Assembly (NCBI GenBank): GCA_003331585.1
Contig: QOPG01000006.1
Location: 1 to 64,000 of the forward strand
DNA: 64,000 bases
DNA from: Gammaproteobacteria bacterium
GTDB taxonomy: Bacteria; Pseudomonadota; Gammaproteobacteria; Steroidobacterales; Woeseiaceae
Direction: 5' to 3'
How positions within the stretch are numbered: the first letter of the stretch is position 1; every line of letters starts with the position of its first letter. Below the pieces are notes generated by a model. It did not search any database, was not told the origin of the DNA, and saw nothing but the letters and a program-made list of their open reading frames with translations. The translations under genes were made by a program, and so were the position numbers. This document shows, in pieces, positions 40,176 to 50,487 of the stretch.

Positions 40176-40796
40176 ATGCATATAGAAGTAAAACATCCTT
40201 GCATCGAACATAAACTAGCAGAGGTAAGATCAAATGATCAGCCCATTAGTAAATTCCGTGAATTAATTTCTGAAATCACAATGCTCTTGTCATTCAGAGC
40301 GCTTGAAGATCTCGAGCAAAAAGAAGTCGAGATTGAAACACCAATCGCTAAAACAATTTGTAAAAAAATTAAAGGTGAAATTATAGTAGTACCAATATTG
40401 AGGGCTGGCCTTGGTATGCTGGATGGTTTTTTATCTGTTATGCCATCATCAAAAGTAGGTTTTTTAGGGATGTTTCGCAATGAAGAAACTTCTTTGCCTG
40501 AGAGTTATTATGAAAACATACCTAGAGGATCTCAAGATGATTTGCATTTGATTGTAGATCCTATGTTGGCTACTGGTGGGTCTACTATTGCTGCAATAGA
40601 TTTATTGAAAGAAAAGAAGATAAAAAAAATTATTGTTGTATGCATTGTGACATGTCCTGAAGGTATTGAGGCGGTGGAGAAAATTCATCCTGATGTTAAA
40701 ATTTATACAGCTTCAATTGATAGCCATTTAAATGAAAAAAATTACATAGTTCCGGGTCTTGGCGATGCTGGAGATAGACTATTTGGAACATATTAA
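40176..40796 (+). CDS. upp: Uracil phosphoribosyltransferase
   Basis: A 206-residue enzyme converting uracil and PRPP to UMP in pyrimidine salvage. LRAGLGMLDG (75-84) and the PRPP-binding DPMLATGGST (128-137) are visible, as is the C-terminal PGLGDAGDRLFGTY. Length is close to E. coli Upp (208). Last of the plus-strand group that begins with trpS. Confidence 0.97.
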   Translation: MHIEVKHPCIEHKLAEVRSNDQPISKFRELISEITMLLSFRALEDLEQKEVEIETPIAKTICKKIKGEIIVVPILRAGLGMLDGFLSVMPSSKVGFLGMFRNEETSLPESYYENIPRGSQDDLHLIVDPMLATGGSTIAAIDLLKEKKIKKIIVVCIVTCPEGIEAVEKIHPDVKIYTASIDSHLNEKNYIVPGLGDAGDRLFGTY

Positions 40797-40830
40797 TATT
40801 AATTATTCATCTTAATTCACCCTTAATTCG

Positions 40831-40858
40831 TTGCACAATTCTGAAACATGAGTAGAAT
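40831..40858 (+). promoter_or_regulatory. Promoter of the cold-shock gene with long 5' UTR
   Basis: TTGCAC (40831-40836), a 16-base spacer and TAGAAT (40853-40858). Transcription from here gives an untranslated leader of about 108 bases with small stems CGGAA/TTCCG (40913-40925) and GCCA/TGGC (40933-40946). Long, refolding leaders are typical of cspA-type genes; RNA thermosensing is inferred only. Confidence 0.5.
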
Positions 40859-40972
40859 GCAAACATCTAAACGATAACTGAAAAAAATACATTATTGTTT
40901 AAATTAGCACCGGAAAAATTCCGTTAAGTAACGCCAGAAATTTGGCATAAAATATAAGTGAAAAATAAGAGT

Positions 40973-41182
40973 ATGTCTGAAGAAATACAAGGAACCGTTA
41001 AGTGGTTCAACGATGCAAAGGGTTTTGGTTTTATTGAAAGAGAAGATGGTAAGGACGTCTTCGTTCACTTCAGTGCGATAAATGCTGAAGGAAGAAAAAC
41101 TCTTCAGGAGGGTCAAAGTGTGACCATGACAGTTTCTGATGGAGAGAAAGGACCTCAAGCAGAAAATGTAAATCCACAATAA
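40973..41182 (+). CDS. Cold shock domain protein
   Basis: A 69-residue CspA-family OB fold. RNP1 KGFGFI at 16-21 and RNP2 VFVHF at 29-33 bind single-stranded nucleic acid; [17 protein letters not shown] is standard. ATG 40973 gives the usual length; a GTG five codons upstream is in frame but unlikely. RNA chaperone or antiterminator role expected. Which csp paralogue it corresponds to cannot be told. Confidence 0.97.
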   Translation: MSEEIQGTVKWFNDAKGFGFIEREDGKDVFVHFSAINAEGRKTLQEGQSVTMTVSDGEKGPQAENVNPQ

Positions 41183-41184
41183 AG

Positions 41185-41206
41185 AATAAGATATCTTATT
41201 TTTTAT
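41185..41206 (+). terminator. Intrinsic terminator after the cold-shock gene
   Basis: AATAAG (41185-41190) and CTTATT (41195-41200) form a stem with ATAT loop, followed by TTTTAT. The stem has little G+C but position, three bases after the stop codon, fits. Confidence 0.55.
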
Positions 41207-41292
41207 ACTTATATCCTAAAAATTAGGTTTGATAAGTTAGGAATCCGATTTAAAAGGCAGCTACTCTTCGTTCCATTAGGGAGTTAGTGTGT

Positions 41293-41913
41293 ATGAAAGA
41301 TCTTAAGTTTCTAAGAGTAATTATCTTTACTTTTTTTGCTCTTTCCGTGTCACTATCCTATGCAGCTCCTAGAGAAACTGTTACAACCAATATCGCCTTT
41401 AAGACATCCAAAGGTGACATCATCATTGAGCTGTATAATCAGATTGCACCAATAACTGTAGATAATTTTCTCCGTCATTTGGATGGAGGTCATTATGATG
41501 GTAGCTCTTTTTATAGGACTGTAACCCATCAAAATGATAATGGTTCTCCAAAGATCGAGGTCATTCAAGGTGGGTTAGGAGATATTGACAAACCTTTCCC
41601 CGCTATTAGTCATGAATCGACTAATATAACTAAACTGAAACATGAAGATGGAACAATTTCAATGAGTAGAGGCGAGGTTAACTCTGCCACCTCTGATTTT
41701 TTTATTTGTATTGGTTCTCAGCAAGGATTGGACTTTGGTGGTGAGAGAAATAATGATGGCCAGGGTTTTGCTGCGTTCGGAAAAGTGATTGAAGGTATGG
41801 ATATTGTTAGGGATATTAATGGAATGCCATCAAATAAAAAAACGGATAATGAGTATGTTAAAGGTCAAATGATCAATAACCCCATAATTATTGAAAAAGC
41901 TGTAAGATTGTAG
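41293..41913 (+). CDS. Periplasmic cyclophilin-type peptidyl-prolyl isomerase
   Basis: A 206-residue protein. Residues 1-24 form a signal peptide (LRVIIFTFFALSVSLSYA then cleavage before APRE). The cyclophilin domain shows FKTSKGDIIIELYNQIAPITVDNFLRHL, SSFYRTVTHQND, VIQGGLGD, GTISMSRGEVNSATSDFFICIG and FAAFGKVIEGMDIV. The active-site stretch is non-standard: FYRTV replaces the usual FHRV. Folding helper for exported proteins. ATG 41293 with AGGGAG nine bases upstream is preferred over GTG 41287. Convergent with uvrA, only 8 bases apart. Confidence 0.93.
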   Translation: MKDLKFLRVIIFTFFALSVSLSYAAPRETVTTNIAFKTSKGDIIIELYNQIAPITVDNFLRHLDGGHYDGSSFYRTVTHQNDNGSPKIEVIQGGLGDIDKPFPAISHESTNITKLKHEDGTISMSRGEVNSATSDFFICIGSQQGLDFGGERNNDGQGFAAFGKVIEGMDIVRDINGMPSNKKTDNEYVKGQMINNPIIIEKAVRL

Positions 41914-41921
41914 TTCAATCT

Positions 41922-44756
41922 CTAAGAAATTTTTAGTAAGTTTTTAAGATACATACCAGTATGCGAGCTCTTAACTTCTGACACCTCTTCTGGTGTACCT
42001 GTTGCAACAATCGTTCCACCTCCATCACCTCCTTCAGGACCGATATCAATTATCCAGTCAGCCGTCTTCACAACATCAAGATTATGCTCGATAACAACAA
42101 TTGTATTTCCTTTATCACGAAGCCTATGGAGCACAGATAGAAGAAGATTTATATCGTGGAAGTGCAAACCTGTTGTAGGTTCATCCAGTATATAAAGAGT
42201 ATTTCCGCGATTTCTTTTTGACAACTCTTTTGAAAGCTTAATTCTCTGTGCCTCTCCTCCCGAAAGTGTTGTGGCATTTTGACCAAGCTTGATGTAAGAA
42301 AGACCTACATCTACAAGAGTTTTGAGTTTACTGTGGATTGTGGGAATATTTTTAAAGAATTCTAATGCATCCTCCACAGTCATTTCCAGTATTTCAGTTA
42401 TATTTCTACCTTTATAAAGCACCCCTAATGTTTCTCTATTATATCTTTTGCCATTACATGTATCACAAGCAACGTAAACATCTGGTAAGAAATGCATGGC
42501 AACTTTTATTACACCATCTCCTTGACAGTTTTCACATCTTCCACCTTTCACATTAAAACTGAATCTGCCTGGCAAATAACCTCGTGATCTAGATTCTTGA
42601 GTTCCAGCAAAAAGTTCTCTAATTGGAGTAAAAAGACCGGTATAAGTTGCAGGATTTGATCTTGGAGTTCTCCCAATAGGACTTTGACTAATATTTATAA
42701 TCCTTTCAATCTGATTTACCCCCTCAATCTTTTGGTGCGGAGCAGCATTTCGATTGGATTTATTGAGTATATTAGCTACAGATTTATATAGAGTTTCATT
42801 AATTAATGTGGATTTTCCAGATCCAGAAACGCCTGTTACACATGTCATTAACCCAACTGGAATGAATACATCGATGGATTTTAAATTATTTCCTCTTGCA
42901 CCCATAATTGAAATGCATTTTTTATTATCGAATGGCAAGCGTTTTTCTGGGAGAGAGATCAGCTTTTTGCCAGAGAGATAGTCACCAGTAAGCGAATTAG
43001 GGTTATTTTTTATGATCTCTGGAGTGCCAGCTGCAACAATTTTACCTCCATGTACACCAGCACCAGGACCAATATCGACAACATGATCGGACGTCATAAT
43101 TGCTTCTTCGTCGTGTTCTACAACAATAACCGTATTTCCCAGATCCCGAAGATAGGTAAGTGTTTTAAGAAGTTTTTGATTATCTCTTTGGTGAAGACCA
43201 ATAGAAGGTTCATCTAATACATATAAGACTCCCACTAAACCTGAACCTATTTGACTAGCCAACCTTATTCTTTGAGCCTCCCCTCCAGACAACGTATCTG
43301 CACTTCGGCTTATTGTTAAGTAATCCAGCCCAACATCACTAAGAAAATTCAGCCTTGAACTGATTTCCTTTGTTATTTTTTTAGCGATTTCTGCTCGCCA
43401 ACCTTTAATTTTGATTTTTTCAAAATACTGCTTTGCTTCTTCTACAGACATTTGACTTATCTCTGGCAAAGAGAGTTTATTAATAAAAACATTCCTTGCA
43501 GATATATTTAGTCTTGTTCCTTGGCACGATGGACAAGTTTGAGTATTTAGATATTTACCAAGTTCATCTCTAACTGAATTTGAATCAGTTTCATGATATC
43601 TCCTATCAAGATTTGGAATAATTCCTTCAAAACTATGTTGTTTTTGAATTTTCATTCTTTTGCCTCTATAACTGGCATATGAAAATTCTATCTTTTCATC
43701 TCCGCTGCCAAAAAGAATAATATCTTTAATTTTTTTTTCGAGATTTTTGTAAGGAATCTCAACATCAAATTTGTAATGCTTTGCCAGGCTTTCGATCATA
43801 CTGAAGTAGTAACCAGTTTTACGATCTCTTCCCCTAATAGCACCTCCTGCTAGAGATAAATTCTCATTTACGACGACTTTTTCCGGATCAAAGAATTGTT
43901 TTACGCCCAATCCATCACAAGAAGTACATGCCCCTACAGGGTTATTGAATGAAAATAGTCTTGGTTCTAATTCTGTAAGACTATAACCGCAAATGTTACA
44001 AGCAAATTTATCGGAAAATATCAGCTCATCTGTTTTATTGTCATCAATGATTGCAATTTGTGCTATCCCATTGGATAGTTTTAAAGCGGCTTCAAAGGAT
44101 TCGGCCAATCTTTGTTTCATATCTGATTTAACTTTAAATCTATCTACAACTATTTCGATAGTATGTTTTTTATTTAATTCAAGTTTTGGGGGATCATTTA
44201 GATCGCAAATTTCACCATTAATTCTAGCTCTAATGAATCCCTGTGTAAGATAGTTTCGCATCAAAACAAGATGCTCTCCTTTTCTTTCTTTAACTACTGG
44301 CGACAGCAACATCATTGCCGTTCCTTCATTATGTGCTAGGGTTTTATCGACCATTTCGCTGATAGATTGTGCCTCAAGTTTTGTTCCGTGTTCCGGACAA
44401 AAAGGAATGCCTACACGCGCATACAGGAGTCTCAGATAATCATACATTTCAGTTACAGTCCCTACAGTCGACCGAGGGTTATGTGAAGTAGATTTTTGTT
44501 CAATGGATATTGCAGGTGAGAGTCCATTTATATGATCCACATCGGGCTTATCCATTACTGATAAAAATTGTCTCGCATAGGTAGATAGAGATTCAACATA
44601 ACGCCTTCTTCCCTCAGCGTATATCGTGTCAAATGCGAGAGAAGATTTTCCAGAACCAGATAACCCTGTAAAAACAATTAATTTGTTTCTTGGTAGGTTG
44701 ACATCGATATTTTTTAGATTGTGTGTTCTTGCTCCGCGAATGTCGATTGATTTCAT
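41922..44756 (-). CDS. uvrA: Excinuclease ABC subunit A
   Basis: A 944-residue damage sensor of nucleotide excision repair (E. coli 940). Two ABC ATPase modules are visible: Walker [11 protein letters not shown] at 31-40 and [10 protein letters not shown] in the second half, with signatures [19 protein letters not shown] and [15 protein letters not shown]. Zinc modules have [25 protein letters not shown] and CENCQGDG with CDTCNGKRY. It is divergent from the MFS gene, and ssb follows, the usual uvrA-MFS-ssb neighbourhood of gammaproteobacteria. No clear LexA box was seen upstream. Confidence 0.99.
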   Translation of the reverse strand: MKSIDIRGARTHNLKNIDVNLPRNKLIVFTGLSGSGKSSLAFDTIYAEGRRRYVESLSTYARQFLSVMDKPDVDHINGLSPAISIEQKSTSHNPRSTVGTVTEMYDYLRLLYARVGIPFCPEHGTKLEAQSISEMVDKTLAHNEGTAMMLLSPVVKERKGEHLVLMRNYLTQGFIRARINGEICDLNDPPKLELNKKHTIEIVVDRFKVKSDMKQRLAESFEAALKLSNGIAQIAIIDDNKTDELIFSDKFACNICGYSLTELEPRLFSFNNPVGACTSCDGLGVKQFFDPEKVVVNENLSLAGGAIRGRDRKTGYYFSMIESLAKHYKFDVEIPYKNLEKKIKDIILFGSGDEKIEFSYASYRGKRMKIQKQHSFEGIIPNLDRRYHETDSNSVRDELGKYLNTQTCPSCQGTRLNISARNVFINKLSLPEISQMSVEEAKQYFEKIKIKGWRAEIAKKITKEISSRLNFLSDVGLDYLTISRSADTLSGGEAQRIRLASQIGSGLVGVLYVLDEPSIGLHQRDNQKLLKTLTYLRDLGNTVIVVEHDEEAIMTSDHVVDIGPGAGVHGGKIVAAGTPEIIKNNPNSLTGDYLSGKKLISLPEKRLPFDNKKCISIMGARGNNLKSIDVFIPVGLMTCVTGVSGSGKSTLINETLYKSVANILNKSNRNAAPHQKIEGVNQIERIINISQSPIGRTPRSNPATYTGLFTPIRELFAGTQESRSRGYLPGRFSFNVKGGRCENCQGDGVIKVAMHFLPDVYVACDTCNGKRYNRETLGVLYKGRNITEILEMTVEDALEFFKNIPTIHSKLKTLVDVGLSYIKLGQNATTLSGGEAQRIKLSKELSKRNRGNTLYILDEPTTGLHFHDINLLLSVLHRLRDKGNTIVVIEHNLDVVKTADWIIDIGPEGGDGGGTIVATGTPEEVSEVKSSHTGMYLKNLLKIS

Positions 44757-44940
44757 AATTTATGTATTAAATATATTAGACAACCTGCTAATATACCTTT
44801 ACACAATATCGAAGATCAAAAACACTTTGAAATAATTTTCTTATATCTACCTAGAAGGTTTTTTTTAAACAATAAAGAATTTATTCTTTTTTTTATTTCC
44901 ATATTTTTCAGAGACTTATGGATGGAAAATATTGATTCTT

Positions 44941-46113
44941 ATGAATATAAATCATAATAAAAATACACCGATGCTCCCTCAAGAAACAAAGAATGTTTTA
45001 TTGATTGCGCTCATTGCAATGTTGAGAATGTTCGGTTTATTTGCGTTACTGCCAGTAATGTCGATTTTTGCTAGTAAACTTGAAAATTCAACACCAATGT
45101 TAATTGGAATATCTGTCGGCGCTTATGGGCTTACCCAAGCAGTTTTACAAATACCATTTGGTTATTTATCTGACAAAATTGGAAGAAAACCAGTAATAAT
45201 TTTTGGATTATTAATTTTTATTTCTGGATGTGCAATAGCTGCTTATAGTAACTCCATATATGGATTGATTGCCGGCCGGTTACTTCAGGGGGCGGGAGCG
45301 ATTTCTGCAACACTTAGTGCACTTCTGAGTGATGTCACAAGAGATGAGGTTCGAACAAAATCCATGGCTATATTCGGTATTGGAATAGGTGCTTCTTTTC
45401 TTTTATCTTTAATACTTGGCCCAGTAATATCATCTTATTATGGCGCTAGATCCATATTTATTATTTCTATCTTTATGTCCTTAATGTCTATCGTTGTTTT
45501 AATGAATATTCCTAGCAAAAAAATAATTAACCATCATGAACCAATAAAAATCATGAATTTACTCAAAAAAAATCTTATTCTGCACGATCTGAATATTTTT
45601 TTCTTGCATCAAGTATTAACAATAATTTTTGTTATTTTTCCATTTATAATGATTGAAACTTTCTATATATCTGCAGTAGACCATTGGAAATATTATATTC
45701 TTTCATTATCCATTTCATTGATATTGGTAGCCCCATTAATTATCAATGATGATAAAAAAGAAAAGAAGATGAATTTAATTGTTCCAATATTACTTTTATT
45801 TTCGAGTCAATTTTTATTGTTTTTATTTGAACCATCTTCATCACTTCTTTTGATAAGTTTGACTACATTTTTCGTTGCATTTAATTATATGGAGGCAACG
45901 CTTCCTTCGAGAGTATCTATATTATCTGATAAGAAAATTAGAGGTTTTTCACTGGCTATATTTTCAAGCTTCCAATTTCTTGGTGCATTTACAGGAGGTA
46001 TAATAGGAGGGATTTTGATCGGAACATTTGGGTATGCAGAAGCGCATAATTTTTTGATAATTCTAATAGTTTTTTGGTTTTTAATTATGATCGGGAATAG
46101 AAAGTACCTGTAA
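44941..46113 (+). CDS. Major facilitator superfamily transporter
   Basis: A 390-residue protein with about 12 membrane segments. Motif A reads GYLSDKIGRKP (74-84), and GRLLQGAGAISATLSALLSDVTRDEVRTKSMA follows in helices 4-5. It resembles the YajR-type drug/H+ antiporters commonly found between uvrA and ssb, though the C-terminal cytosolic domain of YajR is absent. The start is ambiguous: ATG 44941, TTG 44932 (closer to GGA at 44924-44926), or ATG 44971. Substrate unknown. Confidence 0.88.
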   Translation: MNINHNKNTPMLPQETKNVLLIALIAMLRMFGLFALLPVMSIFASKLENSTPMLIGISVGAYGLTQAVLQIPFGYLSDKIGRKPVIIFGLLIFISGCAIAAYSNSIYGLIAGRLLQGAGAISATLSALLSDVTRDEVRTKSMAIFGIGIGASFLLSLILGPVISSYYGARSIFIISIFMSLMSIVVLMNIPSKKIINHHEPIKIMNLLKKNLILHDLNIFFLHQVLTIIFVIFPFIMIETFYISAVDHWKYYILSLSISLILVAPLIINDDKKEKKMNLIVPILLLFSSQFLLFLFEPSSSLLLISLTTFFVAFNYMEATLPSRVSILSDKKIRGFSLAIFSSFQFLGAFTGGIIGGILIGTFGYAEAHNFLIILIVFWFLIMIGNRKYL

Positions 46114-46204
46114 AAAAATATAAATAATACAAAGATTATATTTATAACGAATTATCATAATTTTTTTAGTATGATAGAACATTAAATCAATATTAGGTAA
46201 AGAC

Positions 46205-46651
46205 ATGGCACGTGGAGTAAATAAAGTAATTTTAGTTGGAACTCTAGGGCAAGACCCAGATACACGCTATACCCCAAGTAATGCAGCGGTAGCAAATTTG
46301 AGTATAGCAACAAATGAGTCCTGGAAAGATAAACAAACTGGGGAACAAAAAGAAAAGACAGAATGGCATCGAGTCGTAATGTTTAACCGTTTGGCTGAGA
46401 TTGCAACTGAGTATCTTAGAAAAGGCTCTCAAGTTTATATCGAGGGCAAAATTCAAACACGTAAATGGGAAGATAAAGACGGAAATGATCGGTATACTAC
46501 AGAAATTGTTGCCAATGAAATGCAAATGCTAGGAGGAAGATCTGCTGGAAATACCGGTTCTTCATCAATGAATAGTAATTCTTCAGAAGAAATTTCAAGC
46601 CCAAAAAATACTCAAGAAAATGATGACTTCGACGACGATATTCCATTCTAA
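46205..46651 (+). CDS. ssb: Single-stranded DNA-binding protein
   Basis: A 148-residue SSB. The OB fold includes [49 protein letters not shown] and [14 protein letters not shown] serine/asparagine-rich linker leads to the acidic protein-interaction tip DDDIPF (143-148). Shorter than E. coli SSB (178) because the linker is reduced. Upstream 45 bases hold TATGAT as a possible -10. Confidence 0.98.
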   Translation: MARGVNKVILVGTLGQDPDTRYTPSNAAVANLSIATNESWKDKQTGEQKEKTEWHRVVMFNRLAEIATEYLRKGSQVYIEGKIQTRKWEDKDGNDRYTTEIVANEMQMLGGRSAGNTGSSSMNSNSSEEISSPKNTQENDDFDDDIPF

Positions 46652-46719
46652 TTAAATTTAGTTGGATATATTTGAAGTTGCCCCATTCATAATCATAATT
46701 ATTTTCAAATTAATTTATC

Positions 46720-48048
46720 ATGACTAATAAACTCTACATCAAAACCATGGGTTGTCAGATGAACGTATATGATTCTGACAAAATGGCTGATGTTTTAAGA
46801 CAATCGCATGGATTTGAACTAACTAAAAATGCTGAGGAAGCAAATTTATTATTGGTGAATACCTGCTCGATCAGAGAAAAAGCACAAGAAAAAGTATTTT
46901 CTCAATTGGGCCGTTGGAAATTACTTAAGGATGGCAACCCAGAACTTTTGATAGGTGTGGGCGGATGTGTTGCAAGTCAAGAAGGATCGAAGATTATGGA
47001 TCGTGCACCATATGTTGACATGGTTTTTGGCCCGCAAACACTTCATCGTCTCCCAAAAATGTACGATGATGCAATTCATTCTAATGAATCTTCTATTGAC
47101 ATTTCATTCCCAAAAGTAGAGAAATTCGATACTTTTCCTAAAGTGCAGGATGCAGATCCTTCAGCTTTTGTTTCAATTATGGAAGGTTGCAGTAAGATAT
47201 GCAGTTTTTGTGTCGTTCCAAAAACCAGAGGTTATGAAGTAAGTAGAGAACCTGATCAAATAATTAACGAAATAAAAGATTTAGCAAAAAAAGGCGTAAG
47301 AGAGATTAATCTCCTTGGGCAGAATGTAAATGCTTATAGGTCAAAGAATAAAATTGGTGAAAAATTAAAGCTAGCTGACCTAATCAATCTTGTGTCCAAT
47401 ATTAATGGGATTGATAGGATAAGATTTACTACCTCACATCCACTTCAATTTACAGATGATTTGATTGAGGTATACAGAAATCCAAAGCTTGCAAATTATT
47501 TACATTTACCTGTTCAAAGTGGATCAAATAGAATCCTTAAGCTGATGAGGAGAAAATATAAAGTAGAGCGTTATATTGATAGAATTGAAAAATTAAGAAT
47601 TGTAAGACCGGATATTAGCATTTCATCAGATTTTATTGTTGGCTTCCCTGGAGAAACTCAGAAGGATTTCGAAGAAACCTTGAAATTAGTCGATGATATT
47701 GGCTTTGACCAATCATTTAGCTTCATATATAGCCCAAGACCGAATACTACTGCCGCTGAGATGGAAGATAATGTCCCATATGAGGTTAAATTAGAAAGGT
47801 TGCAACTTCTTCAATCAAAAATAAATAAAAATGCTAAGAAAATTAGCGATACTATGATCAATACCACTCAAGAAGTTTTGGTAGAAAAGCATTCTAAAAA
47901 AGATATGAACCAGTTAACAGGTAGGACAGAAAATAATCGGTGGGTTAATTTTGACGGTCCTATTTCATTGATTGGTGAATTTGTAAATATAAAAATTACT
48001 GAGGCCTTAGCGAACTCATTGCGTGGTCGTGTTTTCGAAACAAATTGA
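46720..48048 (+). CDS. miaB: tRNA-2-methylthio-N6-dimethylallyladenosine synthase
   Basis: A 442-residue radical SAM methylthiotransferase acting on i6A37 of tRNA. The auxiliary cluster cysteines are C12 (GCQMN), C49 (NTCS) and C83; radical [11 protein letters not shown] gives C157, C161 and C164. A C-terminal TRAM domain follows [14 protein letters not shown]. It begins the conserved miaB-phoH-ybeY-corC-lnt series. Confidence 0.98.
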   Translation: MTNKLYIKTMGCQMNVYDSDKMADVLRQSHGFELTKNAEEANLLLVNTCSIREKAQEKVFSQLGRWKLLKDGNPELLIGVGGCVASQEGSKIMDRAPYVDMVFGPQTLHRLPKMYDDAIHSNESSIDISFPKVEKFDTFPKVQDADPSAFVSIMEGCSKICSFCVVPKTRGYEVSREPDQIINEIKDLAKKGVREINLLGQNVNAYRSKNKIGEKLKLADLINLVSNINGIDRIRFTTSHPLQFTDDLIEVYRNPKLANYLHLPVQSGSNRILKLMRRKYKVERYIDRIEKLRIVRPDISISSDFIVGFPGETQKDFEETLKLVDDIGFDQSFSFIYSPRPNTTAAEMEDNVPYEVKLERLQLLQSKINKNAKKISDTMINTTQEVLVEKHSKKDMNQLTGRTENNRWVNFDGPISLIGEFVNIKITEALANSLRGRVFETN

Positions 48049-48069
48049 ATATCCATTTAAACAACTACA

Positions 48070-49041
48070 ATGACCGATAAAAATATCATCTCATCGGAAT
48101 TTTTGTTAGCGCCATTTGATAACAGAAGATTTTCAAATCTTTGCGGTAATTTTGATGAAAATATCAAACAAATCGAAGAGTATTTTAAAGTTGATATTTT
48201 ATCAAAAGGAGATATTCTCAAGATTCGTGGGAGTGATGAATCTGTTGGAAAAACAAGAACTATAATTAATAAACTTTATAAAATATCCGCTTCAGAGGAA
48301 ATAAATTTTGAAGCAATTCATGTTCTCCTTAGGGAAAATGAAATGAATAAAAACGATGATTTCAAAGATTCAGATAAAATAAAAAATGAATTCAACCAAA
48401 TACAAACATCAAAAAAGCTAATCCGTGCTAGAGGAGACAATCAAAGTGATTATCTTTCCAATATTATGCTCAATGATCTTACATTTGGAATCGGCCCAGC
48501 CGGAACAGGAAAAACATATCTGGCCGTTGCAAGTGCAATAAAAGCGCTTGAAAATGATGATGTCAGGAGAATTATCCTTGTCAGACCTGCAGTAGAAGCT
48601 GGTGAAAGATTGGGTTTTCTTCCAGGAGATATGTCTCAAAAAGTAGATCCATTTTTGAGACCAATGTATGACGCTCTTTATGATATGTTGGGTGCAGATC
48701 AAGTTTCTAAATTAATTGACCAACATCTTATTGAAATAGCACCTCTGGCATTTATGAGGGGTCGTTCATTAAATGAGTCTTTTCTGATATTGGATGAGGC
48801 TCAAAATACAACTATTGAACAAATGAAAATGTTTTTGACAAGAATTGGATTTGGGTCCCGTGCTGTTGTGACTGGTGATATAACTCAAATCGACTTACCC
48901 AAAGGTCAGCGATCAGGATTAAAGCATTGCGCAAAAATTCTTAGAAAAATTAAAAAAATAGCATTCACTTATTTTACGGCTGAAGATGTAGTAAGACATG
49001 ATCTAGTAAAACTTATCATAGAGGCATATGAGTCATCCTAA
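48070..49041 (+). CDS. ybeZ: PhoH-like ATPase (YbeZ)
   Basis: A 323-residue P-loop protein with Walker A GPAGTGKT (142-149) and Walker B FLILDEAQNTT. GTGKTYLAVASAIKAL and VTGDITQIDLPKGQRSGL are PhoH hallmarks. The N-terminal region resembles a KH-like RNA-binding domain. PhoH/YbeZ is linked to YbeY and ribosome or RNA quality control. The ybeY start lies 14 bases inside its 3' end. Confidence 0.97.
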   Translation: MTDKNIISSEFLLAPFDNRRFSNLCGNFDENIKQIEEYFKVDILSKGDILKIRGSDESVGKTRTIINKLYKISASEEINFEAIHVLLRENEMNKNDDFKDSDKIKNEFNQIQTSKKLIRARGDNQSDYLSNIMLNDLTFGIGPAGTGKTYLAVASAIKALENDDVRRIILVRPAVEAGERLGFLPGDMSQKVDPFLRPMYDALYDMLGADQVSKLIDQHLIEIAPLAFMRGRSLNESFLILDEAQNTTIEQMKMFLTRIGFGSRAVVTGDITQIDLPKGQRSGLKHCAKILRKIKKIAFTYFTAEDVVRHDLVKLIIEAYESS

Positions 49042-49570
49042 ACAGAACACGGTGGGGAAAAAATTCAATTTAAAAATTGAAATTTTGGATAGCTCTATGG
49101 TTGACAATATACCTAGTGAAGAAAATATAGAAAAATGGATATCCGAATCCTTTCAATTTATTAATAATGAGAATAAACCAAAAAATAATAAGATGGAGTT
49201 AAGCTTAAAAACTGTCTCCTCCAATGAAATCCAAAAACTTAATAAGCAGTATCGAGGGAAAGATAAAACAACAAATGTATTATCTTTTCCATCAAAATCA
49301 AAAGATTCTAAATATTGGCCTGAATCCCCAAGATACCATTTAGGTGATATTGTGATTTGTCCTGAAATCATTGAGATGGAAGCAAAGAGACAAAAAAAAG
49401 AAATCAATTTTCATTGGTGCCACATTGTCATTCATGGGTTTCTACATCTATTTGGTTTTGATCATGTTTCTGATTCTAACGCAAAAGAGATGGAGCTTTT
49501 AGAAAAAAAGATATGCATTTATTTGGGATTCAGTGATCCATATTTACAAAATCTATCAGATAAACATTGA
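49028..49570 (+). CDS. ybeY: Endoribonuclease YbeY
   Basis: A 180-residue metalloprotein for 16S 3'-end maturation and ribosome quality control. The zinc motif HGFLHLFGFDH has H136, H140 and H146; NKQYRGKDKTTNVLSFP and LGDIVICPEII are also conserved. The opening 15 residues lie in the phoH overlap and are not family-like, so translation may start at a later codon. Confidence 0.97.
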   Translation: MSHPKQNTVGKKFNLKIEILDSSMVDNIPSEENIEKWISESFQFINNENKPKNNKMELSLKTVSSNEIQKLNKQYRGKDKTTNVLSFPSKSKDSKYWPESPRYHLGDIVICPEIIEMEAKRQKKEINFHWCHIVIHGFLHLFGFDHVSDSNAKEMELLEKKICIYLGFSDPYLQNLSDKH

Positions 49571-49606
49571 TCTTTTTAATTCAAGATTTAATACTTAAGA
49601 GAAGAA

Positions 49607-50455
49607 ATGACAGAAAATACTAAAAACCAAAAAAATAAAGGTTTCGTAGCGCTTTTCCATCGGATATCAAGAGCTATTAATCGTAAACCATATAGTCGTA
49701 AAGAAATTCAGGATTTATTCCAAGAGAATAACGGTGCTATCGATCCAGATGAACAGGAAATGCTATCAGGAGTATTGGATGTAGCTGAGACACAAGTTCG
49801 TGAAGTTATGATTCCGAGATCTCAAATGAAAGTTATCAATGAAGGTGATTCTTTAGATGAAATCTTAAGCACGATCGTCAAATCTGGCCACTCAAGATTC
49901 CCTGTTATGAACAAAGAATCTGATGAAAGTATTGGGGTTTTGCTTGCCAAAGATTTGCTCAGACATTATATGAATGAGCGTGATCAAAATATCAATTTGA
50001 AAAAGTATATTCGACCATTATCTGTGATACCAGAATCAAAGAGACTGAATACACTTTTAAAAGAATTTCGGGTCAGTAGAAATCATATGGCAATAGTAGT
50101 TGATGAATATGGAGGTATTTCAGGGTTATTAACAATCGAAGATGTTTTGGAAGAAATTGTTGGTGAAATTGATGATGAACATGATCCTCAAGAGCAAGAA
50201 TTTATAGAAATTTTAAAGAGTACCGATGGGTGTAAATTATACACTGTACAAGCTTTGACGAGAGTTGAAGATTTTAATGATTACTTTAAATGCGACCTTG
50301 ATCACAGTTCATACGACACAATCGGAGGGCTTGTTGTCAATGAGTTTGGTCGTTTACCTAGAAATGGTGAAAAACTTGTTTTTTCTGATTTCGAATTTAC
50401 AGTTACCAGAACTCATCGAAGACGTATCGAGATACTTGAAGTAAAAAAATTATAA
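49607..50455 (+). CDS. corC: CorC/HlyC-family CBS-domain protein
   Basis: A 282-residue cytosolic protein. A CBS pair (about 65-185) contains VREVMIPRSQMKVI and FRVSRNHMAIVVDEYGG then GLLTIEDVLEEIVGEI; the C-terminal CorC_HlyC domain includes SYDTIGGLVVNEFGRLPRNGE. Implicated in magnesium/cobalt homeostasis. Good ribosome-binding site AAGAGAAG. Precedes lnt by 32 bases, as in E. coli ybeX-lnt. Confidence 0.96.
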   Translation: MTENTKNQKNKGFVALFHRISRAINRKPYSRKEIQDLFQENNGAIDPDEQEMLSGVLDVAETQVREVMIPRSQMKVINEGDSLDEILSTIVKSGHSRFPVMNKESDESIGVLLAKDLLRHYMNERDQNINLKKYIRPLSVIPESKRLNTLLKEFRVSRNHMAIVVDEYGGISGLLTIEDVLEEIVGEIDDEHDPQEQEFIEILKSTDGCKLYTVQALTRVEDFNDYFKCDLDHSSYDTIGGLVVNEFGRLPRNGEKLVFSDFEFTVTRTHRRRIEILEVKKL

Positions 50456-50487
50456 TTAATTTTTAAATTAATTGCTCTAATTCTAAA

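Noticed and set aside
44757-44940. LexA (SOS) box between uvrA and the MFS gene
   Set aside because: I looked for a CTGT-N8-ACAG pattern on both strands and found none; the region is AT-rich without clear operators.
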